Shown here one piece after another: positions 33,988 through 42,298 of a DNA stretch of 64,000 bases. Positions within the stretch are counted from its first letter, which is position 1. Every line of letters begins with the position of its first letter. The translations under genes were made by a program, and so were the position numbers. This stretch comes from Lachnospiraceae bacterium JC7 (GTDB taxonomy: Bacteria > Bacillota > Clostridia > Lachnospirales > Lachnospiraceae). Below the pieces are notes generated by a model. It was not told the origin of the DNA, made no database searches, and worked only from the letters and a program-made list of their open reading frames with translations. Location of the stretch: assembly GCA_000513555.1 (NCBI GenBank), contig ALYD01000001.1:62001-126000 (forward strand), written 5' to 3'.

Positions 33988-35132
33988 TATACGTGACTTT
34001 CTTTAAGCCAGCTTTCCCAGTCTGAAACCATGACAGCCTTGTCATCGAAATAGTTGATGCGCATAGCCTCACGGCACTCTGAAAGAGTCTGGTTTGTTAC
34101 CTTAACGGCATGGTCTGTACCGGCCTTTAAGATATCGTAAACATCGCCGATATTCTGCTCCCACTTGGCACGCTCTGTACGGATAGGATCCAGCATCTCC
34201 TCAACTACCTTGAGAAGGAACTTCTTGCACTTCATGTCGCCAAGGCCGCCCTTCTGATAGTGCTCCTTCATTTCCTGAAGGTTCTTGTAATCAGGAAGGT
34301 ACTCGGCGAACTGACTGTCATCACGAAGGAAGGCATCGAGATATGTGAATACCATATTGCCCTCGATATGTCCCGGATCGTCAATGTTTATGTGGGTAGG
34401 ATCTGTATACATGCTCATGATCTTCTGCTTTACAGACTTTGAGTCATCGGAAAGGTAAATGCAGTTTCCGAGAGACTTTGACATCTTTGCCTTTCCGTCG
34501 ATTCCCGGAAGTCTGCGCTGTGCAGCAACATCAGGAATGAGGATGTCCGGTTCAACAAGTACGTCGCATTTGTAAAGAGTGTTGAAACGATGTGCGATCT
34601 CGCGGCACTGCTCCACCATAGGCATCTGATCTTCTCCGGCAGGAACTGTTGTTGCTTTGAATGCTGTGATATCAGCTGCCTGGGATACCGGGTATGTAAA
34701 GAAACCTGCAGGAAGACCTGCTTCGTTGTCATCACTGTCGTTTCCGCTGAAGCCGCGCATCTGCATCTCTGACTTTACAGTCGGGTTTCTGGAAAGTCTC
34801 TGTGTTGTAACGAGATTCATATAGTAGAAAGTAAGCGCATGCAGTGCAGGAATTGCGGACTGAATGGAAATGAATGCCTTATCCGGGTCGATGCCTACAG
34901 ATAAGTAATCCAAAGTAACTTCGATTATATTGTCACGAACCTTCTTCGGGTTTGCCCAGTTATCGGTTAGTGCCTGATCATCGGCAACAAGAATATTGAT
35001 TTCATCGAACTTGCCGGAATTCTGAAGTTCTACTCTTCTCTTGAGAGATCCGATATAGTGACCGAGATGGAGTTTTCCGGTTGGTCTGTCACCGGTAAGA
35101 ATGATTTTCTTTTCACTGTCTTTAGCTAACAT
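33987..35132 (-). CDS. trpS: Tryptophan-tRNA ligase
   Basis: Charges tRNA-Trp. Class I signatures are PTGKLHLGHYIGS (HIGH-like) and KMSKSLGN (KMSKS). At 381 residues it is longer than the classic ~330-residue bacterial enzyme and has an insertion (MRGFSGNDSDDNEAG) typical of the second TrpRS type in Clostridia. A GGAGG site precedes the ATG. I looked for a T-box in the leader and saw none; instead there is a long hairpin at 35169. Confidence 0.95.
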   Translation of the reverse strand: MLAKDSEKKIILTGDRPTGKLHLGHYIGSLKRRVELQNSGKFDEINILVADDQALTDNWANPKKVRDNIIEVTLDYLSVGIDPDKAFISIQSAIPALHALTFYYMNLVTTQRLSRNPTVKSEMQMRGFSGNDSDDNEAGLPAGFFTYPVSQAADITAFKATTVPAGEDQMPMVEQCREIAHRFNTLYKCDVLVEPDILIPDVAAQRRLPGIDGKAKMSKSLGNCIYLSDDSKSVKQKIMSMYTDPTHINIDDPGHIEGNMVFTYLDAFLRDDSQFAEYLPDYKNLQEMKEHYQKGGLGDMKCKKFLLKVVEEMLDPIRTERAKWEQNIGDVYDILKAGTDHAVKVTNQTLSECREAMRINYFDDKAVMVSDWESWLKESHV

Positions 35133-35168
35133 GTGTGCCTCCGATAAAACTTGTAGTAAAGGTGGGTG

Positions 35169-35226
35169 GTCATAATACTTATTACCAGATCTATACCATT
35201 CATGAGTGTGGTAATGAACTTATGAC
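35169..35226 (-). promoter_or_regulatory. Stem-loop at the 5' end of the trpS leader
   Basis: GGTAATGAACTTATGAC-type and GTCATAATACTTATTACC-type arms (35210-35226 with 35169-35186) pair over ~16 bases around a 23-base loop. A TATAAT -10 box (35243-35238, minus strand) would start transcription just before it. No T-tract follows. Confidence 0.5.
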
Positions 35227-35248
35227 ACTGACATAGAATTATATCATA

Positions 35249-35740
35249 TCAAAATGCATTTTTAAACAGACTTATGGCGCCGCCGTCTATGGAAATCACG
35301 TCAAATCGGCAAGGTGTACCGGTTAAGCTATGACCCTTCGACACGAGATAGGCTTCTGCCACTTTTCTCAGGAGTTTCTGTTTTCTTATGTCCACTGCTT
35401 CGCAGCCGTAACCGTGCAGGGCACTTTTTCTGGCTTTAACTTCAACAAAAACGAGACAGCTACCATCCATTGCGATGATATCGATCTCGTTCCTATGGAA
35501 GCGCCAGTTACGCTCCAGTATTCTGTATCCGTTTTTTTCGAGATATCGAGCTGCCATATCTTCCGAATACCGGCCCTTTTCGTGATTCGCCTGTCTCCGG
35601 ATGCCACGAAGGGCAGACTGCTTCTCTGATTCCGGGGATCTCGGTTTTTTGTCAGTAAAAACGGAAGGTATGGATTTACGCTCTTCTGATGAATTATTAT
35701 TCATTTTTTCGGCTTTCAGGCTGTGATCCTGTTCAGACAA
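35249..35740 (-). CDS. yraN: UPF0102 family endonuclease-like protein YraN
   Basis: A 163-residue protein with a C-terminal PD-(D/E)xK-like nuclease core: GRYSEDMAARYLEKNGY, RNEIDIIAMDGSCLVFVEVKARK (the E-x-K part). The first ~50 residues are a polar, disordered-looking extension not usual for the ~120-residue family. The start overlaps the rnhB end by eight bases. Exact role unknown in the family. Confidence 0.85.
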   Translation of the reverse strand: MSEQDHSLKAEKMNNNSSEERKSIPSVFTDKKPRSPESEKQSALRGIRRQANHEKGRYSEDMAARYLEKNGYRILERNWRFHRNEIDIIAMDGSCLVFVEVKARKSALHGYGCEAVDIRKQKLLRKVAEAYLVSKGHSLTGTPCRFDVISIDGGAISLFKNAF

Positions 35741-36398
35741 ACTTCTTTATGAAGGAACGTCTGTGTATAGGACATGGCCCCAGTTCCTTCAGGGCCTGTA
35801 TGTGTGCTGCAGTTCCGTAACCCTTGTGCTTCGCGAATCCGTAGCCCGGGTACATCTCATCGTATTTTTCCATAAGGTGATCCCTTGTTACCTTGGCGAG
35901 TACGCTGGCGGCAGCTATGGAAACTGACTTGGCATCACCCTTTATGATGGAGATCTGAGGGATGTCCACTCCGGGAATGGTCACCGCATCGTTCAGGAGC
36001 AGTTCAGGAGCCTTGCCGAGGCCCTTTTCTTCAAGCATCTTTGAAGCAAGACTTATAGCCACACGCATGGCCTCGTAATCCGCCTGAAGTATATTTATCT
36101 CGTCGATAGTCGCTTCATCGATTATTCCTACGCCGTATGCCAATGCCTTTTCCTTTACCTCTGGGAAAAGGGCTTCACGTCTCTTCTCGCTGAGCTTCTT
36201 TGAGTCGTTGAGATAAAGTATCTCGGCATCCTTCGGAAGAATACAGCAGGCCGCCACTACGGGACCTGCAAGGGGACCTCTTCCGGCTTCATCAACGCCT
36301 GCGATAAATGCATATTCAGCATGAGCGTTTTCATATTCATGCATCAGCTTAAGTCTCTCAAGTTCCTTTTCGAGACGTTCTCCTTTTAATTCACGCAT
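35733..36398 (-). CDS. rnhB: Ribonuclease HII
   Basis: Removes ribonucleotides and RNA from RNA-DNA hybrids. The N-terminal catalytic block AGVDEAGRGPLAGPVVAA (Asp-Glu pair), KGDAKSVSIAAASVLAKVTRD, and LLNDAVTIPG supply the acidic active site. The 221-residue length fits with a ~30-residue N-terminal extension. Confidence 0.95.
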   Translation of the reverse strand: MRELKGERLEKELERLKLMHEYENAHAEYAFIAGVDEAGRGPLAGPVVAACCILPKDAEILYLNDSKKLSEKRREALFPEVKEKALAYGVGIIDEATIDEINILQADYEAMRVAISLASKMLEEKGLGKAPELLLNDAVTIPGVDIPQISIIKGDAKSVSIAAASVLAKVTRDHLMEKYDEMYPGYGFAKHKGYGTAAHIQALKELGPCPIHRRSFIKKFV

Positions 36399-36444
36399 AT
36401 CTTATTCCGGATAAGCCGGATGTCCTTTCTTAAAATGTCGGAAG

Positions 36445-36467
36445 TCGGCAATATTTAAAAGCCGCCT
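36445..36467. repeat. Dispersed small palindrome, copy 5
   Basis: TCGGCAATATTTAAAA followed by GCCG forms a short palindrome between rbgA and rnhB. The core matches copies at 1771, 30468 and 48839. Confidence 0.55.
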
Positions 36468-36472
36468 AAAAC

Positions 36473-37366
36473 TTATTTGAGCGCATCCGCAACAGATGCG
36501 ACTACGTCGTCTGTAGAGCCCGGTGTATGCTCAAGGGTGATATTTCCGAGGCGTCCGTTTCTGAAATCATCCAGAACTATCTTGGCGGTCCTGGAGTAAT
36601 CGATATCTCCGCCCTTCTTGATGCAGCCGCGCTTTCTGCCGATCTCATCGAAAACCTTGATGGCTTCCTCTATGCCGGCGAGGCTGTCACCGTATCTCTC
36701 GATAAGTGCGGAAGGATAATATCTGACCAGATACTTGAGAAGGTAAAATACCAGCTCGTCAATGTTTATGATCTGGTCGTTGATGGATCCGATGAGGGCG
36801 AGATTGAGACCTACGATCTCACGCTCGAACTTGGGCCATGTGATACCCGGAGTATCGAGAAGCTGAAGTCTCTTTCCCACATTGATCCACTGGTTGCCTC
36901 GGGTAACGCCCGGCTTGTTTCCGGTCTTGGCCATGGATCTTCCCACATAGGAGTTGATAAAGGTTGACTTTCCTACATTCGGGATACCCAGTACCATGGC
37001 TCTTATTGTAGGAGTCTTTATACCCTTTTTGAGATTCTTCTCGATGACAGGTTTGCAGGCTTCTTCTATAAGATTGGGAAGCTTCTTCAGGCTGCCTTTG
37101 TTTCTGGCATCGATCTCCATGGTGTAGAAGCCCTTTTTAGCGTAATAATCCGCGAATTTCTGGGTTATGCGCTTATCTGCAAGGTCTGCCTTGTTGAGAA
37201 GGAGTATACGTGATTTTTCCTTAGCAAAACTGTCTACATCGGGATTTCTGGAGGATTCCGGACAGCGGGCGTCAACGACCTCGATAACAAGGTCTACCAG
37301 TTTCAGGTCTTCTCTGATGTTTCTTTTGGCTTTCGCCATATGACCGGGATACCATTGTATATTCAT
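36473..37366 (-). CDS. rbgA: Ribosome biogenesis GTPase RbgA (YlqF)
   Basis: A circularly permuted GTPase needed for late 50S assembly. The motif order is permuted: G4 LLNKADL (about 55), then G1 GIPNVGKSTF (about 127) and G3 DTPG (about 173). The N-terminus MNIQWYPGHMAKAKR is diagnostic. The 297-residue length is normal. It lies next to lepB and rnhB, a common Firmicute neighbourhood. Confidence 0.95.
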   Translation of the reverse strand: MNIQWYPGHMAKAKRNIREDLKLVDLVIEVVDARCPESSRNPDVDSFAKEKSRILLLNKADLADKRITQKFADYYAKKGFYTMEIDARNKGSLKKLPNLIEEACKPVIEKNLKKGIKTPTIRAMVLGIPNVGKSTFINSYVGRSMAKTGNKPGVTRGNQWINVGKRLQLLDTPGITWPKFEREIVGLNLALIGSINDQIINIDELVFYLLKYLVRYYPSALIERYGDSLAGIEEAIKVFDEIGRKRGCIKKGGDIDYSRTAKIVLDDFRNGRLGNITLEHTPGSTDDVVASVADALK

Positions 37367-37377
37367 AGGATTCTCCT

Positions 37378-37905
37378 TTAATTTACTAAACTCACTTTAT
37401 CGATCGGCAGCAGCTTAAACCAGACCTTGCCGATTATCTGTGATTTGTGAACATTTCCCACGTTGATGAAGCGGCTGTCCTCGGATGAGTCAGCATTGTC
37501 ACCTATCAGAAAATACTCGTCCTCCATAAGCTGGACGGGCTTTTCCGCTATACCCGCGAGGGAAATATTGGAAATCTTGTCGCTTTCGAGAAGCGTACCG
37601 TTTATATATATACGTCCGTTCTGGATGACAACGGTCTCGCCGGGAAGTCCGACTACACGTTTGATGTTTTCCGTTGAATTGTTTTTCTGGAATATGACTA
37701 CATCCAGACGGTCGGGATTTAAAAATTTGTATTTCAGGGTGTCCACCATCACCAGATCTCCTGATGATAATCCGGGCTCCATGCTGTGTCCCGAGATCTC
37801 TACTGTCGTAAGAAAACTGTGGACTATGAACCATGCCAATGCTATCAGAACGAAGATATTGGTCAGTGTATGTACAACAATCTGAATGAAATTCTTTTCG
37901 CGCAT
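37378..37905 (-). CDS. lepB: Signal peptidase I
   Basis: Cuts signal peptides on the outer face of the membrane. One N-terminal membrane segment (about 12-32) is followed by the catalytic Ser in ISGHSMEPGL (about 39) and the Lys in NIKRVVGLPGE (about 83), and the GDNADSSEDSR box. The 175-residue length fits Gram-positive enzymes with one anchor. It is co-oriented with rplS and rbgA. Confidence 0.94.
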   Translation of the reverse strand: MREKNFIQIVVHTLTNIFVLIALAWFIVHSFLTTVEISGHSMEPGLSSGDLVMVDTLKYKFLNPDRLDVVIFQKNNSTENIKRVVGLPGETVVIQNGRIYINGTLLESDKISNISLAGIAEKPVQLMEDEYFLIGDNADSSEDSRFINVGNVHKSQIIGKVWFKLLPIDKVSLVN

Positions 37906-37980
37906 AATGGTTCTCCTGTTTATGTCAATGTCTGAAATTCATGTCTTTCATGGATGCTGCAGATGCAGGCTGCAGGTAAT

Positions 37981-38013
37981 AAGAAAGGGGCATCCCGTAA
38001 ACGGAACACCCCC
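37981..38013 (-). terminator. Terminator of rplS
   Basis: GGGGTGTTCCGT and ACGGGATGCCCC pair on the minus strand (12 bases, three G-U pairs) and are followed by TTTCTT. Confidence 0.7.
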
Positions 38014-38035
38014 AAAGATCTTAATCAACAACAGA

Positions 38036-38383
38036 TTAAAGTGCCTTAACCTTGGCAGCCTTACCTGTACGCTGTCTGAGATATGTAAGCTTAGCTCTTC
38101 TAACCTTACCAGCTCTAACAACCTCTACCTTCTCAACCATTGGGCTGTGAAGTGGCCATGTCTTCTCAACACCTACACCGTTAGAAGTCTTTCTAACTGT
38201 GAATGTGATTCTGTTTGAACCACCCTGGATCTTAAGAACTGTACCCTCGAAGATCTGTAATCTCTCACGGTTACCCTCTTTGATCTTGTTGTAAACCTTA
38301 ACTGTGTCACCAGTGTTGAACTGAGGAACCTCAGCCTTAAGCTGGCCCTGCTCAATGCTCTTAATGATATCGCTGTTTGCCAT
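38036..38383 (-). CDS. rplS: 50S ribosomal protein L19
   Basis: The 115-residue form starting at 38383 has the standard length and AGGAGGT 7 bases upstream; a longer frame adds 12 residues without a site. Blocks seen: [44 protein letters not shown] and the basic C-terminus [19 protein letters not shown]. It follows trmD in the usual rpsP-rimM-trmD-rplS order. Confidence 0.97.
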   Translation of the reverse strand: MANSDIIKSIEQGQLKAEVPQFNTGDTVKVYNKIKEGNRERLQIFEGTVLKIQGGSNRITFTVRKTSNGVGVEKTWPLHSPMVEKVEVVRAGKVRRAKLTYLRQRTGKAAKVKAL

Positions 38384-38535
38384 TGTGCTACCTCCTAATA
38401 CTATTTGACATTCATTCACGGATTTATCGTCCGGCCTTATCTATCCGGAATCCTCTATTCCAAGCAGATGGAACCGTCAGAGGAATATCTCTTTTAGTCA
38501 CAACTCATGTAATTTAACATATATTGCCCTATATT
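38384..38535 (-). promoter_or_regulatory. Structured rplS leader (possible L19 autoregulatory RNA)
   Basis: The 186-base gap between trmD and rplS contains several pairings on the minus strand: CCTCT...AGAGG enclosing TTCC...GGAA, and GGATT...AATCC enclosing TCCGG...CCGGA. Firmicutes have a described L19 leader RNA; I cannot confirm a match without a covariance search. Confidence 0.4.
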
Positions 38536-38569
38536 GCAAGGGTGTTTTCACGGCATAATGCCACTCTTT

Positions 38570-39349
38570 TTATAAAATCTCTGTAAACTCCTGCGGATCA
38601 GCAGACTTTCTTTTACGCCTTTTCGGTTTTTTGGGCATAAACTCTTCAGGATGCTCTGCTACGTACTTCTCGTAGAGATCCGGACGTCGCTCCTTAGTGC
38701 GCTCAAGGCTCATCTGATGGCGCCATTCATCAACTTTTTTGTGGTCTCCTGACAGAAGTATCTTCGGAACTGTGCGGTCTTCGAAATTTTCCGGACGGGT
38801 ATACTGGGGATATTCCAAAAGACCGTCGGAAAAGCTCTCTATTTCATGTGATTCATCTTTATTAAGAACACCATGTACGAGTCTGGAAATGGAATCTATC
38901 ATGCTGAGAGCGGGAAGCTCGCCTCCTGTGAGGACATAATCCCCGATGGAGACATTTTCAACATCCAGGATCTCCAGAGCACGCTCATCAACACCTTCAT
39001 AGTGACCGCAGAGGAAAAGGATATCTTCCTCCTCCGCAAGCTCCTCCGCCATCTTCTGGTCGAATCTACGGCCCTGAGGTGACATAAAGAGGACACGTGC
39101 GGGTCTGTGTCCGATCTTATCAACTATGTGTCTGTAGCAGTCTACTATGGGCTGTACCTGCATGAGCATACCTGCTCCTCCGCCATATGGATAATCATCC
39201 ACGTGGTTGTGGGCATCTTTCGTATAATCACGAATGTTAAAGGCTTCAACATTCATGAGACCTGACTTTATGGCTCTTCCGGAAATGCTTTCCTTAACTA
39301 CGTTATCGATAAGCTCCGGGAAAAGCGTCATTACGTAATAATTCTTCAT
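38570..39349 (-). CDS. trmD: tRNA (guanine-N1-)-methyltransferase TrmD
   Basis: Methylates G37 of tRNAs with SAM to keep the reading frame. The 259-residue SPOUT protein has HNHVDDYPYGGGAGM, LFMSPQGRRFDQ, and the knot region ISIGDYVLTGGELP. The start overlaps the rimM stop by four bases, so the two are coupled. Confidence 0.97.
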   Translation of the reverse strand: MKNYYVMTLFPELIDNVVKESISGRAIKSGLMNVEAFNIRDYTKDAHNHVDDYPYGGGAGMLMQVQPIVDCYRHIVDKIGHRPARVLFMSPQGRRFDQKMAEELAEEEDILFLCGHYEGVDERALEILDVENVSIGDYVLTGGELPALSMIDSISRLVHGVLNKDESHEIESFSDGLLEYPQYTRPENFEDRTVPKILLSGDHKKVDEWRHQMSLERTKERRPDLYEKYVAEHPEEFMPKKPKRRKRKSADPQEFTEIL

Positions 39350-39864
39350 AGATCTAAAAGACCCGGGATGAGGTGAACCCTGATGTATCCCTCTTCCGGT
39401 GCTTTCTCAAGAATAAAAGGATCGCAGTAAGGGATCATGAGATCCTTACCCTCTGTCTTAACAAGCATTACATCGTTGGCGCCGGTCTCGAGGAACTCCT
39501 TCACTGTACCGAGCTCTTTGCCCTCTTCATCCAGTACTTTGCAACCGATGATGTCGCCGATGAAATATTCGCCCTCAGCAAGAGGAATGGCGTCTGCTCT
39601 GTCAACATAGAGCTCACCCTTACGGAATGGGATAACATCGTCGATGTTGTCATAATCTTTGAATTTTACTATCGCAAGATTCTTGAAAAATCTTACGTTC
39701 TGAACCTCGAGCTGAAGCATATTTTCCATTGAACCGGAACGATCCAGCCAGACTTTCTCCAAATCGTAAAATCTGTCCGGATCATCAGTTGTAGGATAAA
39801 CCTTTACTTCGCCTTTCAGACCATGGGTGGTAACTACAGTACCGACTCTAAGTTTTTCCTGCAT
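39346..39864 (-). CDS. rimM: 16S rRNA processing protein RimM
   Basis: A 172-residue 30S maturation factor that binds S19. The N-terminal part (VGTVVTTHGLKGEVKVYPTT) is diagnostic and the C-terminal PRC-barrel ends DLMIPYCDPFILEKAPEEG. It is coupled to trmD. Confidence 0.95.
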   Translation of the reverse strand: MQEKLRVGTVVTTHGLKGEVKVYPTTDDPDRFYDLEKVWLDRSGSMENMLQLEVQNVRFFKNLAIVKFKDYDNIDDVIPFRKGELYVDRADAIPLAEGEYFIGDIIGCKVLDEEGKELGTVKEFLETGANDVMLVKTEGKDLMIPYCDPFILEKAPEEGYIRVHLIPGLLDL

Positions 39865-39924
39865 ATTTTTTCCTTACTATAAATAAATACTCAGCATAGT
39901 AGAAACTATACTGAGTAATTACTC

Positions 39925-40152
39925 TTACTTAATATCTACGGATACCTTGACCGATGCCTTGCTTGCGGCAGCAGACATAACAGAACGGATTGCCTTTGCG
40001 ATACGACCTGAACGTCCGATGACTTTACCCATATCCTGCTCATTCACAGAAAGGGTCAGGACGATCTCGCCATCCCTGTTCTCCTCAACGACATTTACAT
40101 CGTCAGGATTCTGAACAAGGGCCCTGGCAATAGTTTCGAGTAATTCCTTCAT
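39925..40152 (-). CDS. khpA: KH-domain RNA-binding protein KhpA (YlqC)
   Basis: A 75-residue single KH-domain protein with the GxxG loop in GKVIGRSGRIAKAIRSVM. Relatives bind small RNAs together with KhpB. It lies between rpsP and rimM, the conserved place. Confidence 0.93.
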   Translation of the reverse strand: MKELLETIARALVQNPDDVNVVEENRDGEIVLTLSVNEQDMGKVIGRSGRIAKAIRSVMSAAASKASVKVSVDIK

Positions 40153-40171
40153 GAGGTCTCCTCTCGGCGGA

Positions 40172-40411
40172 TTAGTTGATTCCGGCTCTCTTAAGAAGCT
40201 TTGCTACAGACTCAGTTGGCTGAGCACCGTTTGAAATCCACTGCTTTGCCTTCTCAGCATCGATCTTGATCTCTGATGGCTCAACACATGGGTTGTATGT
40301 ACCGATCTCCTCGATGAACTTTCCGTTTCTTGGTGCTCTTGAATCAGCAACGATTACTCTGTAGTATGGTGCGTGAATCTGACCCATTCTTCTTAATCTG
40401 ATCTTTAACAT
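40172..40411 (-). CDS. rpsP: 30S ribosomal protein S16
   Basis: A 79-residue protein starting [18 protein letters not shown], with [20 protein letters not shown], the standard S16 sequence and length. It precedes khpA by 19 bases. Confidence 0.97.
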   Translation of the reverse strand: MLKIRLRRMGQIHAPYYRVIVADSRAPRNGKFIEEIGTYNPCVEPSEIKIDAEKAKQWISNGAQPTESVAKLLKRAGIN

Positions 40412-40487
40412 GGTGTTTTCTCCTATTTTCTAAAAATAATAATTATATATGATTAACAGTTTGATTACTGATTAATCCGGTGTGTGT

Positions 40488-41885
40488 TTAAAACGGGAAT
40501 CTTCCGCCGCGGCCTAAACCGCCGAGATTACCAAGTCCGCCGAAGCCGCCCAGGCCTCCGAATGCGCCGCGGCCATGCTTGCTTCGCATAGCGCCGCCGA
40601 ACTGCTTCATCATCTTGCGCATCTGTTCGAACTGCTTGACAAGACGGTTTACCTCAGCTATATCAACTCCGGCACCGTTAGCGATACGGCGTTTTCTGGA
40701 TGGATTGATAAGATCCGGGTTGGCGCGCTCCTTTGCAGTCATGGACTGGATCATGGCGCGAACTTTCTTCAGCTGCTTTTCGGTGTCGTCCATATCGATG
40801 TCACCGAGACCTGAAAGACCCGGAAGCATCTTGAGGATTCCGCCTAAGCCGCCAAGCTTTGACATCTGATCCATCTGATCCATGAAGTCGTTGTAATCGA
40901 ACTTTCCTCTGGTGAGCTTGCCCATGGATTCACGGCTCTTCTCCTGATCCATGTTCTTCTCGACCTTCTCGATAAGTGAAAGTACATCACCCATTCCGAG
41001 GATACGTCCTGCCATACGGTCCGGATAGAACTGCTCGAGATCATCCAGCTTCTCGCCCATACCTAAGTAAAGGATAGGCTTTCCTGTCATGGCCTTTATG
41101 GAAAGTGCGGCACCGCCTCGGGTATCACCGTCACACTTGGTGAGGATGACTCCGTCGATACCTACCTTGTCTGCAAATGTCTCTGCCACATTGACAGCTT
41201 CCTGACCTGTCATGGCGTCAACAGTAAGTACGGTCCACTGAACCGGAACTGTCTTCTTTATGTTTTCAAGCTCATCCATGAGCTTTTCATCTATCTGTAA
41301 GCGACCTGCAGTATCGAGGATAACAACATTGTAATGTTTCTCTTTAGCCTCTTCGATAGCTTTTCTTGCTATCTCTACAGGACTGATCTTGTCACCCAGT
41401 GAGAAGAAAGGGACTCCAACCTTCTCAGCATTGACTCTTAACTGGTCAATGGCTGCCGGTCTGTAAATGTCGCAGGCTACAAGGACAGGTGTACGGCCCT
41501 TTGACTTGAACTTTCCTGCAAGCTTTGCTGCGGTGGTTGTTTTACCTGCACCCTGAAGACCTACCATCATGATGATGCTGATCTCGCTCGCCGGCTTAAG
41601 TACGATCTCTGTAGTCTCTGAACCCATCATGGCGGTGAGTTCTTCGTTTACTATCTTTACAACGGTCTGAGCCGGAGTAAGACTGTTGAGGATCTCTTCT
41701 CCGATCGCCTTTTCCTTGACTCTGGCAATGAAGTCCTTCACGAGCTTGAAGTTTACATCGGCTTCAAGAAGTGCCATACGTACTTCACGGAGAGCCTGAG
41801 TTACATCATCCTCAGTAAGCTTTCCCTTATGTCCGAGATTGGAAAATATATTGGTTAATCTGTCTGTCAGATTTTCAAACGCCAT
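40488..41885 (-). CDS. ffh: Signal recognition particle protein Ffh
   Basis: GTPase that delivers nascent membrane proteins to FtsY. The N domain is followed by GLQGAGKTTTAAKLA (G1), DTAGRL (G3) and TKCDGDTRGGAA (G4/G5); the M domain has LPGLSGLG and the RNA-binding SRKRRIANGAG. The C-terminus is a long Gly-rich tail (GGLGGFGGLGNLGG), a little unusual. It overlaps ylxM by 11 bases, the common pairing. No SRP RNA was seen. Confidence 0.97.
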   Translation of the reverse strand: MAFENLTDRLTNIFSNLGHKGKLTEDDVTQALREVRMALLEADVNFKLVKDFIARVKEKAIGEEILNSLTPAQTVVKIVNEELTAMMGSETTEIVLKPASEISIIMMVGLQGAGKTTTAAKLAGKFKSKGRTPVLVACDIYRPAAIDQLRVNAEKVGVPFFSLGDKISPVEIARKAIEEAKEKHYNVVILDTAGRLQIDEKLMDELENIKKTVPVQWTVLTVDAMTGQEAVNVAETFADKVGIDGVILTKCDGDTRGGAALSIKAMTGKPILYLGMGEKLDDLEQFYPDRMAGRILGMGDVLSLIEKVEKNMDQEKSRESMGKLTRGKFDYNDFMDQMDQMSKLGGLGGILKMLPGLSGLGDIDMDDTEKQLKKVRAMIQSMTAKERANPDLINPSRKRRIANGAGVDIAEVNRLVKQFEQMRKMMKQFGGAMRSKHGRGAFGGLGGFGGLGNLGGLGRGGRFPF

Positions 41886-42189
41886 CTATGATTTCTCCTG
41901 CCAGTTTCTGGATTACATTATCTTCTGTGTGCTCGAGAATCTTTACGGCTCTCTCGCGTATATTGATAAGCTTCGATTGAAGTCCAAGAGTGTCTTCTGT
42001 ATCCTTGAGCTTTTTGTCAGCTCTTCGGAAAAGCTCCTGAGCAGCCTGTCTGGAGGTGCCCATCTCTTCGCCGATCTCAGTGAAACTCATGTCGTCTATT
42101 ACGTGGTACTCATAAACTTTTCTTTGGTTTTCATTAAGCAATCCGCCGTAAAGCTCATAAAGATTGCCGCGTACTACAAAATCATCCAT
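41875..42189 (-). CDS. ylxM: SRP-associated HTH protein YlxM
   Basis: A 104-residue sigma-70 region-4-like HTH protein (MSFTEIGEEMGTSRQAAQ) found next to ffh in Firmicutes and reported to interact with SRP. The start at 42189 has GAGGGAG 7 bases upstream; an upstream start adds 12 residues without a site. It heads a transcript from the promoter at 42214-42241. Confidence 0.93.
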   Translation of the reverse strand: MDDFVVRGNLYELYGGLLNENQRKVYEYHVIDDMSFTEIGEEMGTSRQAAQELFRRADKKLKDTEDTLGLQSKLINIRERAVKILEHTEDNVIQKLAGEIIDGV

Positions 42190-42213
42190 AGAGTTCTCCC
42201 TCAAACCTTTGCT

Positions 42214-42241
42214 AGTATAACACAAAAAACCGGACTGTCAA
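42214..42241 (-). promoter_or_regulatory. ylxM-ffh promoter with its -35 box inside the ftsY terminator
   Basis: On the minus strand TTGACA (42241-42236), 16 bases, and TATACT (42219-42214) with an extended TG form a strong promoter. The TTGACA is the loop-side part of the descending arm of the terminator at 42224-42262. Confidence 0.65.
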
Positions 42242-42262
42242 CACTTTTTGTTGACAGTCCGG
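42224..42262 (-). terminator. Rho-independent terminator of ftsY
   Basis: CCGGACTGTCAAC / GTTGACAGTCCGG, a perfect 13-base stem with a 7-base loop, followed by six T on the minus strand. Confidence 0.92.
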
Positions 42263-42298
42263 TGCCGCCTTGGCATTGTCTGTATTTTAGTGGTTTTA

